From Hamiltosporidium tvaerminnensis (Eukaryota > Microsporidia > Dubosqiidae), in the NCBI GenBank assembly GCA_022605425.2, contig JAKIMF020000001.1, positions 64,501 through 128,500 of the forward strand: 64,000 nt of DNA, written 5' to 3'. A program made the position numbers and the translations under genes. The notes beneath the pieces are model-generated. The model made no database searches, was not told the DNA's origin, and was given only the letters and a program-made list of their open reading frames with translations. Shown here in pieces: positions 21,640-33,115 of the stretch (its first letter is position 1; each line of letters starts with the position of its first letter).

Positions 21640-21840
21640 ATGAATGGATACAATTCGTATAGAAATCATTTCTTTCATTGTGATGGAGTATAAACCACAC
21701 CAGATCTATAAACCAATCCTCTATAATCCCAACTTACAACTGATTTTAAGAAACAAATAGAAAACTTTCATTTGTTCATCCTCGAAACTGATAGGTAAAA
21801 GAGGAATGAAATAAGTAAGTAAGCAATTCTCTCATCCTGG
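21640..21840 (+). repeat. SINE-B copy 2
   Basis: Shares GGAGTATAAACCACACCAGATCT, CCTCTATAATCCC, TTCATTTGTTCATCCTCGA and AATAAGTAAGTA with the other SINE-B copies, especially the one at 49905. The 5' module is weak here. Boundaries are approximate. Confidence 0.6.
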
Positions 21841-22894
21841 ACAAAATATAAAATATTCGATTTCAAAGAAGCTTTACCCTTCAAATAATATCGTGAGGGA
21901 AAAAAACCAGCAGCCGAATCTAAATACCTATCTAAAAGCATCCAACACCAAGTAAAGAATACATATAAAGTCTCCGATCTTATCATCAGAAAATCCGTAC
22001 TTTAGGGTCTTGTTTTGAAAACTCTACTTCATTGTTTTATCTTTTCTAAGCTTTAGCAATTCCAAAGAAAATTCCAAAGAACTCATTTTAAGACTAAAAA
22101 TTTATATGACAGATAGGTCAATATTTAAAATAGCACAGGTTGATCCAAAAATATATTTAATTGTTCTTTTGAGAATTAAAAATTACGTTCGGCATGATAC
22201 ATAATAAAGCCTTACAGAATTAATAATATTATAAAAAAAAAGTTTTCTCATTCATTTACTTTGAAATATTAAACAATCCGTTTTTTCTGTCATTTACTTT
22301 TAAATATTCAAAGAATTAACTCTATGGTCACAAAATGTTAAACTAACGTCGTATTTATAGCAAAAGCAATAGATAATCTGTGTTTACATTTTTACTTTAT
22401 CCCATGAACGTTGACTCCAAACAAATATTTTTAAAAATTAATTGAAGTATGAAAATAAAGATTTATAAATGATTCTACTAATTGGAAACTTCAGAAGCTC
22501 TACATAAATACAAAATTATAGATGCATTTTGGTTTTATATAAACAGCTGTTATTACAGACACTTAGTGTATATATTTTTTTAGTCGCCTGTCGTATCATA
22601 CATGTACAGCATGCTGTGGTTTATTTATCCAATACTTTTTCTTACAGTTAAGCACATAATCAAAAAGTGAATTAAAGCTTCGAATTTTTGTAAATGCGTT
22701 ATGCACGCCTTTGTTTTTACTAGTTAAGCTATCAACTTAATAAAAACCTTTCATATTTAAGGAGTAAGGAACTTACCAACAAGTGTTCGAACCCGAACAT
22801 TCAGAATCAAATTTGACCGTCCAATCACAAGACCCTTGGTACTGAGCATGTTGATAGAATAAACAAAACTATGCATTAAATTAAATTCTGTTGG
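21841..22894. other. gene-free AT-rich stretch
   Basis: No gene was recognised. A tRNA-B-box-like string GGGTTCGAAC lies on the minus strand near 22793, but no tRNA fold is possible there. Confidence 0.4.
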
Positions 22895-22897
22895 TGC

Positions 22898-23125
22898 AAA
22901 ACTAAAAGTTGGAGGAAGGATGACCCCATAAATACCATCTGCTTGGCAGCAGTGTATACATTTGGTATGAAGATAATTGCTGCTGCCATTATGTTGGAAT
23001 AAACCACAATGGTTCCAAAATATAATCTCCTATAATATCGAATTACAACTTATTTAAAGAAACAGATGAACAAAATCTATTCGTGCATCCTAAACTCGAA
23101 AGGTAAAAAGGAATAGAAAATAAAG
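22898..23125 (+). repeat. SINE-B copy 3
   Basis: Starts GGAGGAAGGATGACCCCATA, similar to the SINE-A start. It has CCATCTGCTTGGCAGCAGTG, a GGTATGAAGAT variant, GGAATAAACCACA and CTCCTATAAT. The 3' part, with CATCCTAAACTCGAAAGGTA, matches the other SINE-B copies. Confidence 0.65.
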
Positions 23126-23534
23126 AAATTTAAAATAAAAGTTTAAATAAAATGCTTGCAATCAGTAAGCGCTTTTTCCGAATGGGTAATTCATAAGATG
23201 AAATCAAAGAAAAATACCAAAAAAATTATATTTTAATTTCATTTACAAAAAACAGATTAATATATTTAGATTCACGAACACAAGGTGGTGATTTCATACT
23301 AATCAACTAGAATGGCAAGAACAACTGATTATTATCATCCTTATATTTATAAGATGATATGATAATTGTATGTATCGAATACAAGAATAAGGCAAGCGTG
23401 AAAAAAAATTTGATGTTCTTTTACACAAAAATGAAAACAATATGGCAAAAATGGCTATTTTGAAATACTATGCTTCCTCTTAGTTATAGATTTGATAAAC
23501 TTGAATATCATTCATCGGCTTTAAAGCTAAAAAG

Positions 23535-23625
23535 ATCTCGAAATGACAATATTCATAATTTTTTCTTCAAGAAACTTACAACTCTTCATAAATATTCATT
23601 TGATACCTTGAAAGTATCTTTAAAA
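23535..23625 (+). pseudogene. short LINE fragment (RT region)
   Basis: Encodes NFFFKKLTTLHKYSFDTLKV, matching NFFIKKLTTLHKYIYDIVKV in the LINE RT. Nucleotide identity is high over about 60 bases (AAGAAACTTACAACTCTTCA is shared). The flanks do not match. It is a very short relic. Confidence 0.7.
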
Positions 23626-25379
23626 AGTGAGTTACATACAAATTTGTTTTCTACATTTCTATATATAAATTCCAAAAAAAGAATACAATGTCAAGAGACA
23701 ATATGTGTAACATTTCATATGAATTTATAGTATAAATGCTAATACATATCTATAAAAGTAGTTATATTTGAGAAAAAAATCGAAACATATATTTGGACAC
23801 TGATAGGACCAATATTAAAAACGAAATATAAGGTGCATCTTTTCGAATTTATACAAGTTTAATGTTGAATAGCTCGTAAAAGTTTACTTATCAGAAAAAA
23901 ATCTTTATATTGCATACATTTGCATTTGATAAAATGAACAATATAAACTCTCATAATATAAATAGGGTTTTTAAACAAAAAAATATCAAATTTGAGATCA
24001 AATTTAAGTTTAAAGACAGTGAAAATGATGAGAAACAAAACAATGGGAAATAATTAGAAAAGCTATAGGTTTGTTCTTTTTGTCTCGTATAATATTCCTT
24101 AAGCCACAAAAAACATTAAAGAATTAACAAATATGGCATTGCGGTTACAAAAATATTCCATCGCTCTTATAATTTCTTATCAATATCCACTTCAAATTTT
24201 AATTATGATCAAAAGCCAAATGACACATTTTACATCACACGAAATTATTCTTAGTTTTAAAATATAATCCAAAAAAAGTAGGACAGCCAAAACGTATTGA
24301 TGACTTAGTAACGGGTATTATCAAAATGCTTGTATAACGAAGAGATAAAATTTGAATTTTAATATTTTATAAATAAAACATACCTGAAGCCCAAAACACA
24401 GGCTTTATATTCGTAAAACTTCAAGGAAACAATTTCTTAAACGTAATTACGCTATTTTTAATGTCTCATTCAAGTTAATTCTCACGCTTTTAGAAAATCA
24501 AATATAAATGTTAGGATTTAGGATTAAAAATATTAAAAAGTTTAAAAACACCGCAGTTTTATTTGTTTATATTCAATTTAAAATGACCACAACAAAAATA
24601 TCTAAACATGAAGTTCTTTACAGCACAATGTAGAATTCCCAGAGTTATATTTCCACACTTAAAATCTTTTTATAAACCGATTGAATTATATTTAAACTCT
24701 ATTCGACGAGATTTTTTAATTTGATAATGTACTGACAATCCTCAATGGACATTTATTTTAAAAATAATATTAAAGTTTCGTAAAAATACTTTACTGTTAC
24801 AAAACAAGGAAATCGGTTAATTTGATTAAATTTCAATAATTATTTGTAGCAAATAGACCTAATATGCCTATTCTATTTCAGAAAAAAATATACGCATTTG
24901 AATTTTATAAATTAGATCCCAAAAATTCATGAATTTAAACTAAATTTATGAAATTAAAAGAAAATGGCAATTATAAATTTCTCAGAACATTTTAATCGCT
25001 GATAAAACAGAAACAATTTTATAAATAAATGTTTCAAATATTATATTACTTACATCTAAATTAGTTTTTATATTAAATATATAAATAAATCCAAATTGAA
25101 CAATTCGTATTTATTAAATATATTAATAAAATCTAAATTGCTCGTTTTCTTATGAATATATTGAGTAAATTAAGCTTATTTGTTTTTTAATAAATATATT
25201 AATAAATCAAATTAAATATTACCAATTTATAGCTACAGAAGTTTATGAAAGTAATCTTTGAACAAATGATTGAATAACCAATGAGAATCATATCTCTGAC
25301 AATTATATCTGAAACTTTTTTTGTATTAAAGATGATCAATTAAAAATAAAATATAAAAATATATTTTTTATATCTGAAA
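23626..25379. other. gene-free AT-rich stretch
   Basis: Nothing recognisable was seen on either strand. Confidence 0.4.
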
Positions 25380-25547
25380 ATGGAGGAAGAAGGTTCAAAA
25401 GATAACAAAGTGTTTGATGATACAAGTAACTTAGAAGTTGTCAGCAGTGCAGAGATTGGAAGGAATAAGAAAAAAGACAAAAATACAAAAAAGAAAACTG
25501 TTATTATTACAGGAAACAAGAGTGGTAACAGCAATCCGGAAAGATAA
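25380..25547 (+). CDS. small lysine-rich ORF (hypothetical)
   Basis: A 55-residue ORF from an ATG. The N-terminal half is acidic (MEEEGSKDNKVFDD), followed by a basic stretch NKKKDKNTKKKTVIIT and a Gly/Asn-rich end. It stands out because it is richer in GC than several kilobases around it. No family was recognised. It could be a real small protein or chance. Confidence 0.35.
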   Translation: MEEEGSKDNKVFDDTSNLEVVSSAEIGRNKKKDKNTKKKTVIITGNKSGNSNPER

Positions 25548-26674
25548 AAAATAAAACAATTATTTTTTACAATAATTACCGTTTTTTACGTTTCTTTCAA
25601 ATTTTAAACCAAAATATTTGTTTAAATGTGAATTTATTTGAATAATTTAAGACAGTTTTTAACTTTTTATACGTTTTAATAATTTCTTAATATAGAATCA
25701 ATTTAAAAAATTTAAATATAAAATTTATTTCGAATATACTTGTAATTTCATTAAAAAAGAGAACTTCAACTTTAAAATATATAAGATATATTTTGAATAT
25801 ACTTGTACTTGTTCATTAAATATGAGAACTTCAACTTTAAAATATATAATATATATTTTGAATCATAAAGTTAAATTATTCTTGGTTCTTTAAGATTTTA
25901 ATAATTATTTTTACAGATTAAAGATTAAATTATATTTGTTAGATTTAAAATTAAATTGAATGTAAAAGCTGTTAAACCTCGATTTGTAAGGATTTTTTTA
26001 TTTGATATCTTGTATAGAATCTTGAATTTCGATATTTTGATTGAATAGAAGATTAATTTAAAATAAACTTAAAATCTAGCCAATGTATTAAGTAAAAAGG
26101 CACATGAATATTATTTTTTTTTCATATAATTGCTTCACAACTATCAGATTTACTAATGATATTTAAATAATCAACCAACTCCAGATTTTAGCTAAAATTC
26201 TTTAAAATAATTTATGAATTTCAGATATAGCAAAACTTGAAGATAATATTAATTTCAATTAATTGTATTATACAGAATGATTTATTTTTAAAAACATGTC
26301 TTTATATTAGAAAGAAATAGAAGCCTGGTCTAGTTTGATATATAGATATTCAGTGGTATTTATTTATAGATTAAAAATTGTAATTTAAAAAAAAGTCTAA
26401 AGATAAATATTTGATGCTCTAATAGTAACAAGATTAAATTTAAATTAATTGGAAAATATTTATTCAAATTCGTTTTTATTTATATTTTAGAATAAATTTA
26501 TAAAGAAACTCATAAATATAGAAACCAAGAATATTTTTAAACAAACAAATTGGGAAGTAAGGTTTAAATTTACTTATAAAACTTGTATTTTGACATTTTT
26601 GAAAAATATAATTTTACTATTTTATTTTCTGTTTCTATGATATCTAAATTCCAAGATTGGAGAGAAATATTCTT
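25548..26674. other. gene-free AT-rich stretch
   Basis: Only the 66-bp direct repeat listed separately was seen. The rest is the 3' flank of the broken leucine-rich gene. Confidence 0.4.
25731..25862. repeat. two-copy direct repeat, about 66-bp unit
   Basis: GAATATACTTGTA followed by GAGAACTTCAACTTTAAAAT and TATATTTTGAAT occurs twice in register. It is non-coding. Confidence 0.65.
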
Positions 26675-29103
26675 TTAGAAAGACATATTGTTTGATATGA
26701 TCTTCATTTGATAAACTAATACGAGCAGAGTAAGAGAAGGAAAGTTATTTGAGTTGAAAAGCCAAATATTAGATATATCTAAATATATTATAGAAAGCTT
26801 TAACTTTGCAATTTTTTTGAGAGAAATAATGAAACTTATATCAGGTTTTTTCAATGGAATATAAGTGACATTTAAAGAAAGCAAATTTTTGAGGAACGAA
26901 GGATTTTTCATATTACTTATACAACAGTTATTTAAAACACAACCTGATATATTTATGGATACAAGTGATCGCATATTTGAAATAATTTGCATATCTTTTA
27001 GATATAAATCAGTATTCGAAATAGTTAATTTTTTTATTTTACTACAAATTGTGCTATATCCTGAAAAATTAGATTTCATAAGATCAATTCCTGAATTGTA
27101 AATTTTTAGTTTTTCAAGTTTTGCAAAAGAATCAATCGCTAGAGAAAAATTCTTTTCCGTATCTTTTGTCGAATGAGGTTTTTCTCTTAAAAAAACATCT
27201 CTCGGAATTTAATTTACTACTTTTTAACAAACAAAACCTGCATTCTGTTATTTCCAGATCCACCAAGTTTTTCAATTCTAATATAAATTTCAAATCTTCA
27301 ACCGAAATAGAAACATATTTTAATTTTAGTACTTGTAATCTCGTTACTAACGAAGTAGAACCCAAATCTTTAAAGCTACATCCTTCAAAGCGACAATCAT
27401 CCAATACCAAAGATTTCAAACCAGCATTTCTTAAAATATATCTCACACAAAAAGTATTTATAAACAAACCGAAAAATTTGATTTCTTCCAAAGAATCATT
27501 CATTTTCATATTATAAGTTCGTGGTAAAAATAAATTTACGTATCCGTTTATCACTATGAATTTTAATATTCGTATTTTCTTTAACAGAAAAACAAAATCA
27601 AATGCAAAAACCAAATTTTCTCCGGTAATATCATGAATTTCAAATCTAGTTAAGGAATCAGTACATTTGCAATATTTCATACCAATGTAAAACTCCTTCG
27701 CTGATTCTATGACAGTAAACTTTTTAAACACAATACTTTGCAAATTTTTTAAATCTAAAATACTTTTCCAATAATTTTTTGTTATTCTAACCGATTGAAA
27801 ACAGATATCTTTCAAAGTCTGATTTGAATTGTAGAGTTCATGTAAACATACATGACAATATTGTAATCCTTCGAATTTAATTTTTATACTTTCCAGTGAA
27901 TTATGTTCTAAAAGCCAATTATATTCCATTTCCCTTAAATTCATGTTTATAAAACTTATATTTTTAAGATCTTTGCTTATTTTGTGCCTAAGCATTTCAA
28001 ACAACACTGCAAATTTGCCTGAAATAGAAATCAAAGTAATTGAAGTGAAAGAATTTATAAAGAAAATACTTCCATAAATTTTTCTAAAATACCCAAGCGG
28101 TATATGAATGCCACACAATATCAATAAATTTATATTTAAATATTTCAATATCTTATCTAGAAAATCAAAAAACATAACATCTGATAAAAGTTTTTCAAGA
28201 ATTAACAAAGTTTCAAAATCTAAAATCACAAATGAAAAGTCTTCAGTAGAAAGTAATTTACTTTTTACGTGTTTATTCTTACAAGCACTCAAAATAAAAC
28301 ATTTACCGCATTTCCTCACATTCAAAGTAAAAGTATTAAAAATACAAATCATTAAATCTTCGATAAAAAGCTTCGACACATTTTTTCCCAGCAAAACTTT
28401 ATCTATATTTTGATTTAAGAATCCCGAAAAATCTATTTTACACGCAAATAACTGATTAATCAGATAAAAAACAATAATTCTCACATTTTTTGTATTTCTA
28501 GCATCAAAAACACTTAAAAAAATAAGTAAATTCAACACCAACTCATACATTTCATATTTTTTCGCATTCATAACCAGAAATACTCAATTTAAAATATTTC
28601 GATAAATATTTATCATCAAAACGCGACATTCCCACCGTAACAGAATCAAACGCAGAACACATCTTTAAAAAATATAAAATATCGTGATTTACAGATACAA
28701 AGCCTCTACAATAGCTTTCTAACCGAATAGGAAACAAACACCTGTCAAAATACTCAAACACCACAAATTCCCTTAATTTATACATAAATACACTATTTAT
28801 GACCAAATCAGACTCTTCAATCCCCACACACCCCTCTTCAGTATTATTCATATATCTTTCCTTACAAACACCACTCTTCATACCTACACACCACTCTTCA
28901 TTATTATTTGTAAATCTTTCCTTACAAATACCACCTTTAGATAAAACACACCCCTCTTCACCATTATTTATAAATCCTTTCATATCATAAAATATGACAC
29001 AATCCTCCTCCAATACACCCAAATATCCATACCCACTACATACACATCCACTAATAAACACCCAAATTATACATTCCAAACATATAAACCGAACAATCAC
29101 CAT
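26675..29103 (-). pseudogene. leucine-rich secreted protein gene broken by two frameshifts
   Basis: Three adjoining open frames in order on the minus strand: 28552-29103 (183 residues, signal peptide, then a Cys/Glu-rich segment with an imperfect repeat around EEGCVG...KERYMNN), 27132-28571 (479 residues, irregular leucine-rich repeats) and one ending at 26675 (first ATG at 27079, but open from further upstream; more leucine-rich repeats). The first break lies in an A/T run at 28557-28562 and the second at 27189-27195. Removing one base at each restores a continuous frame of about 800 residues, like the intact paralogue at 2657-5044. Either the gene is decaying or the assembly has homopolymer errors. 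The N-terminal repeat segment lies in AACACCC-type minisatellite DNA (28810-28990). Confidence 0.75.
28810..28990. repeat. minisatellite-like repeat inside the leucine-rich gene
   Basis: ACACCCCTCTTCA and CTTTCCTTACAAA recur with a roughly 60-bp period, three times. In the coding frame it gives repeated NNxEEGCVG and GxCKER blocks. The ACACCCCTCTT core links it to the minisatellites at 29.7-35.4 kb. Confidence 0.6.
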
Positions 29104-29669
29104 CTCTTTCTATATATGGGTTCATAATTATTGCTATATCTTTAAATTAAATTAATTAAAATCTTTAAAAAAATGTAAGCGATTATAAAGTTTCATAAAA
29201 TTAATCTAAAAATTTGAAAGATTAAATTATAAAATAGAAATATTTTACTTAAAATGAATTTAATCTTACAACAGGATTTATAATATAAATGTATTGTAAT
29301 TTGTCTACGTTTAGATAAAAACAATCAATTTAAAAAAATATATTTCTTCCAACTATTCCATTGATGTAAACAGTAAAATATAATTGATCAAAATATATTA
29401 AATATGTATTTTATCTCCATCTCTAAACCACAAATAATATAGCACCAATTTCATCAATAACTTATTTTTTTAATTAATTTAATTAGCATTTTGTCCCATT
29501 AATAAAAATAACACTGATTTAATTTACTTTATATTTCTTATTTTTTAACAAACTTTTTACCCTTTAAATAATTACAAATCTTTTAATATTTTATTTCCTA
29601 AATAATAAAATAAATAAAAAATAATTACATTTTAAAGCCATATAATCTTATTTTATATTTTTTATATAA
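29104..29669. other. AT-rich upstream region of the leucine-rich gene
   Basis: A TATATA box-like stretch lies just upstream of the start on the minus strand (29112-29118). Otherwise nothing was recognised. Confidence 0.4.
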
Positions 29670-30125
29670 GCACCCTCTTAATTATGAGTATAGTAGTTAA
29701 CACCCTCTTAATGATAAGTATGTATATTAGCACCTCTTATTTGCTAGAAGTTTTATTAACACCCTTTATTTGATAGTAGGTTTCTTGACACCCTCTTAAT
29801 GATTGTAGTAGTTAACACCCTCTTAATGATTAGTATGTATATTAACACCCTATTAATCTTGAATATTGTAGTTAACACCCTATTAATCTTGAATATTGTA
29901 GTTAACACCCTATTAATCTTGAATATTGTAGTTAACACACTCTTATCCACTACTCTCATAGTTAACACCCTCTTATCCACTACTCTCATAGTTAACACCC
30001 TCTTAATAACACTTCTTATAATTAACACCCTCTTAATAACACTTCTTATAATTAACACCCTATTAATAACACTTCTTATAATTAACACCCTCTTAATAAC
30101 AATTCTTATAATTAACACCCTCTTA
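29670..30125. repeat. AACACCC minisatellite array, plus orientation
   Basis: Roughly 15 units of about 30 bp carry TTAACACCCTCTTA or TTAACACCCTATTA with changing spacers. Several adjacent units are identical (for example, three with ATCTTGAATATTGTAG). It lies directly 3' of the bromodomain gene on the opposite strand. Confidence 0.9.
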
Positions 30126-31541
30126 TTTAACTACATTTTCTCTACATATATCTAACACCCTTTTATACAACACATCCACAGCAATATCAACAGCCATTTT
30201 ACTTACCCTTTTAAAACCCACCTTACCAACCTCAATGACAAACAAATCCCCAATAACACTCTTAACACACTCTTTATCTAAGAAAGATACTTTTAAATTC
30301 CTTTTCCCTTTAAAATAAACCCCCCCTTTAAATTCCTTTTGAAATCCCCATTTTATTTCTTCCAATCCAATCATATTTTTATATTTGTTCAGAAATAACA
30401 CCCCTACCTTACTTACATCACTCTTAATATAATTAACAGGAAAACTATTGCACAGAAACTCACCATCCCACATAGGTATTAAAGGGGTGTTATTTGTATG
30501 GTGTGTTAGTAAAGGGGTGTTATTGCCAATACTGGTATTTAAAGGGGTGTTAATACTAGTACTATCATTTAAAGGGGTGTTATTGCCAATACTGTTATTT
30601 AACGGGGTGTTAATACTAGTACTATCATTAACACCCTCTAACATATCCTTATCATTAACACCCTCTAACATATCCTTATAATTATCTATACTTTCATATA
30701 AAAGAGTGTTATTACACTCTCTACTGTAATAATAACCCATCATTTCACCAGTCCTCCCATAACACCAATACTCCTTAGGCCTAACATGGTGATAAGTATC
30801 AGTACAGTTATTAACAGGGTGATAAGTATCAGTATTGTTACTAACACCCTCTAATTTATTAAACCTATCAATAACACCCTCTTCTACCCCCCTACTATCA
30901 ATAACACCCTCTACTACCCCCCTACTATCAATAACACCCTCTTCTACCCCCCTACTATCAATAACACCCTCTACTACCCCCCTACTATCAATAACACCCT
31001 CTACTACCCCCCTACTATCAATAACACCCTCTACTACCCTCCTACTATCAATAACACCCTCTACTACCCCCCTACTATCAATAACACCCTCTACTACCCT
31101 CCTACTATCAATAACACCCTCTATCCCAACCCCTATACCATTGTACTCTAACACCTTATAACATAACTCCTTCATTCTACAACAATACTCACTAAAAATA
31201 TTATTACAATTATATTTAAAACAATTTCTCCAAACAAGTTCTAAATCATTATAAAACCCTTCTACACTATAATTATTTATCTTTCTACTTATAAGTCCTA
31301 AATCCATTGGTTTACTTATTATTTTTAAATAGTCAGGTGCTTCTTTTTTACTTACTTTTTGTAGGAAAGGAAGAGAATAGGGTGTGTTTGTTTTTAAGGT
31401 GTAAAGGATTGCTTGGTATTTCCTTATCGGTGGTATTAACACTTCTTTTATAAATTTTGTTTTTTCTACTGAAGAACATAAAATTTTAATAGAAAAAGGA
31501 ATTTCTTCTTCTAAGTCATCAGGGGAGAGAAGAGAGTACAT
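30123..31541 (-). CDS. bromodomain protein, SPT7-like, with minisatellite-encoded linker
   Basis: A 472-residue ORF with an ATG start. Residues about 30-135 form a bromodomain: PDYLKIISKPMDLGLISRKI and WRNCFKYN, where the Asn (about 111) is the expected acetyl-lysine contact. Residues about 140-345 are low-complexity repeats from the minisatellite (VVEGVIDSRG eight times, then NNTPLN blocks). The C-terminal 115 residues are again non-repetitive and end in a helical basic region that could be a histone fold as in SPT7. SPT7 is a SAGA co-activator scaffold; that assignment is inferred from order and length, and GCN5 is unlikely because no acetyltransferase motif is seen. The coding-strand leader reads ACACCCCCTTA before the ATG. 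Confidence 0.75.
   Translation of the reverse strand: MYSLLSPDDLEEEIPFSIKILCSSVEKTKFIKEVLIPPIRKYQAILYTLKTNTPYSLPFLQKVSKKEAPDYLKIISKPMDLGLISRKINNYSVEGFYNDLELVWRNCFKYNCNNIFSEYCCRMKELCYKVLEYNGIGVGIEGVIDSRRVVEGVIDSRGVVEGVIDSRRVVEGVIDSRGVVEGVIDSRGVVEGVIDSRGVEEGVIDSRGVVEGVIDSRGVEEGVIDRFNKLEGVSNNTDTYHPVNNCTDTYHHVRPKEYWCYGRTGEMMGYYYSRECNNTLLYESIDNYKDMLEGVNDKDMLEGVNDSTSINTPLNNSIGNNTPLNDSTSINTPLNTSIGNNTPLLTHHTNNTPLIPMWDGEFLCNSFPVNYIKSDVSKVGVLFLNKYKNMIGLEEIKWGFQKEFKGGVYFKGKRNLKVSFLDKECVKSVIGDLFVIEVGKVGFKRVSKMAVDIAVDVLYKRVLDICRENVVK
30478..30670. repeat. AACACCC minisatellite inside the bromodomain gene, inverting direction
   Basis: AAAGGGGTGTTA units (minus orientation) at about 30480-30612 flip to AACACCCTCTAACATATCC units (plus) at about 30631-30670. 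All remain in frame and encode NNTPLN and DMLEGVN blocks. Confidence 0.85.
30871..31110. repeat. 30-bp minisatellite, 8 units, inside the bromodomain gene
   Basis: Eight nearly identical 30-bp units (ATAACACCCTCTWCTACCCC + CCTACTATCA). Each encodes ten residues, so copy-number changes keep the frame. The near identity suggests recent expansion. Confidence 0.95.
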
Positions 31542-31544
31542 TAA

Positions 31545-32035
31545 GGGGGTGTAAGGGTTAGTAGTGTTAGTAGGAGGGTGTAAGGGTAAGTAGTGATATT
31601 TAACACCCTGTTATATAATGGTAGTATTGTTTAACACCCTGTTATATAATGGTAGTATTGTTTAACACCCTCTTATATATTAGTATCGTTGTTATACACC
31701 CCTTTAAACATTACTAGTATATTTGTTTAACCCCCTTTAAACATTACTAGTATCAATAACACCCTTTAAGCATTACTAGTATCAATAACACCCTTTAAGC
31801 ATTACTAGTATCAATAACACCCTCTTATATAATAGTATCGTTATTTAACACCCTTTTAATTACTAGCATTGTTATTTAACACCCTCTTAATTACTGATGG
31901 TGTTATTTAACACCCTATTATCCACTACCTATATTATTTAACACCCTCTTAGTTAAAAAGTATCAATAACACCCTCTTATTTCCACACCATATAGTTAAT
32001 ACCCCTTTATCCCCACACCATATAATTATCACCCC
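31545..32035. repeat. AACACCC minisatellite, upstream of the bromodomain gene
   Basis: Starts with two GGGTGTAAGGG units on the opposite strand near 31545-31585, then plus-orientation TTAACACCC units with 20-35-bp spacing. It fills nearly the whole space between two divergent genes. Confidence 0.9.
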
Positions 32036-32157
32036 TGCTACACATGTTTTATATTTAATTTAAAAGTAAAACACTTATGAAACAGTTACAGTAATTAAAA
32101 CCCCATTGGTCCTTACTGTAACACATAAACTATATAAAGACACAAAAAATAATTTTT

Positions 32158-32628
32158 ATGTCTGAAAATCAAAACCAAGACGAACAAGGAAATAACGGTG
32201 AAGGAAAAAATTGGCTTAAAATTATTTTAACAATAGTTCTTGTAATTATAGGTATTTCTATACTAGGATTTATAATTTATTATTTGATGGTTAAATATGG
32301 CAGTAGTTCATCTGCAGGAGGAGCAGCCTTAGCCCCTAAATCAAAGGGAAGTACTAAGGAGGGTAAAGAGAGTAAAGAGAGTAGCAGTAAAGATAACAGT
32401 TCTAAGGACAATGGTAAAGATAAAGAAAGTGCACTCATAGGTGAACCGCTTAAACAGTCAGCTGAGAGTATGGCTTACTCTTCTTTCCATCCTGAGTCTA
32501 ATATAGCCTCTAAGGAGGAGAAGAGTGAGAAGAAGAAGAAAGGAGCTAAGAGTGCTTTACATGAAGGGTTTGATATTAAAAATGACTTGTTTGCTCAAAA
32601 AGAAGTATATCAGCCAGGAAGTGTGTGA
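32158..32628 (+). CDS. small single-pass membrane protein (hypothetical)
   Basis: A 156-residue ORF with an ATG start. An acidic, Asn/Gln-rich N-terminus (about 17 residues) is followed by one strong membrane span at about 20-45 (IILTIVLVIIGISILGFIIY), then a Ser/Lys/Glu-rich, probably disordered tail. No signal cleavage site or family was recognised. The composition is clearly coding compared with the surrounding repeats. It diverges from the bromodomain gene across a minisatellite-filled intergenic region. Confidence 0.65.
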   Translation: MSENQNQDEQGNNGEGKNWLKIILTIVLVIIGISILGFIIYYLMVKYGSSSSAGGAALAPKSKGSTKEGKESKESSSKDNSSKDNGKDKESALIGEPLKQSAESMAYSSFHPESNIASKEEKSEKKKKGAKSALHEGFDIKNDLFAQKEVYQPGSV

Positions 32629-32689
32629 GAAGGGTTTAAATAAAAATATTAAGCGTTTAAATTTTATTGTAAGAATATAGGGTTATTTA

Positions 32690-33090
32690 TAAGAGGGTGT
32701 TAATTATTAGTAGTGTTACTAAGACCCTCTTATATAACTTTAGTGTTATTAAGACCCCTTTATATAACTTTAGTGTTACTAACACCCTTTATATACCTTT
32801 AGTGTTATTAAGACCCTCTTATATAACTTTCGTCTTACTAAGACCCTCTTATTCATTACTACTGTTAGTAAGACCCTTTATATAACAAATACGTATCTAA
32901 GACCCTTAATCCAACACTACTATAAATTATCACCCCCTTATCTAACTTTAGTGTTATTAAGACCCTTTATCACACACTACTGTTAGTAAGACCCTCTTAT
33001 ATAACTTTAGTGTTATTAAGACCCTTTATATAACAAATACGTATCTAAGACCCTTTATCTAACACTACTCTTACTAACATCCTTTTATTT
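32690..33090. repeat. minisatellite variant AAGACCC, between two genes
   Basis: Units TTAAGACCCTCTTATATAAC and TTACTAACACCC with 20-30-bp spacing. AAGACCC replaces AACACCC in most units, so this is a local subfamily that spread in place. It ends about 25 bp before NOP10. Confidence 0.85.
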
Positions 33091-33115
33091 TCTATTTCTC
33101 AAATGCCCTTTAAAA

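Noticed and set aside
22775-22860. tRNA-like or SINE-like B box GGGTTCGAAC on the minus strand
   Set aside because: The T-stem cannot pair, and no acceptor or anticodon stem could be drawn.
29670-30125. Possible CRISPR array
   Set aside because: Units are imperfect with variable spacing and identical spacers, and this is a eukaryotic genome; it is a minisatellite.
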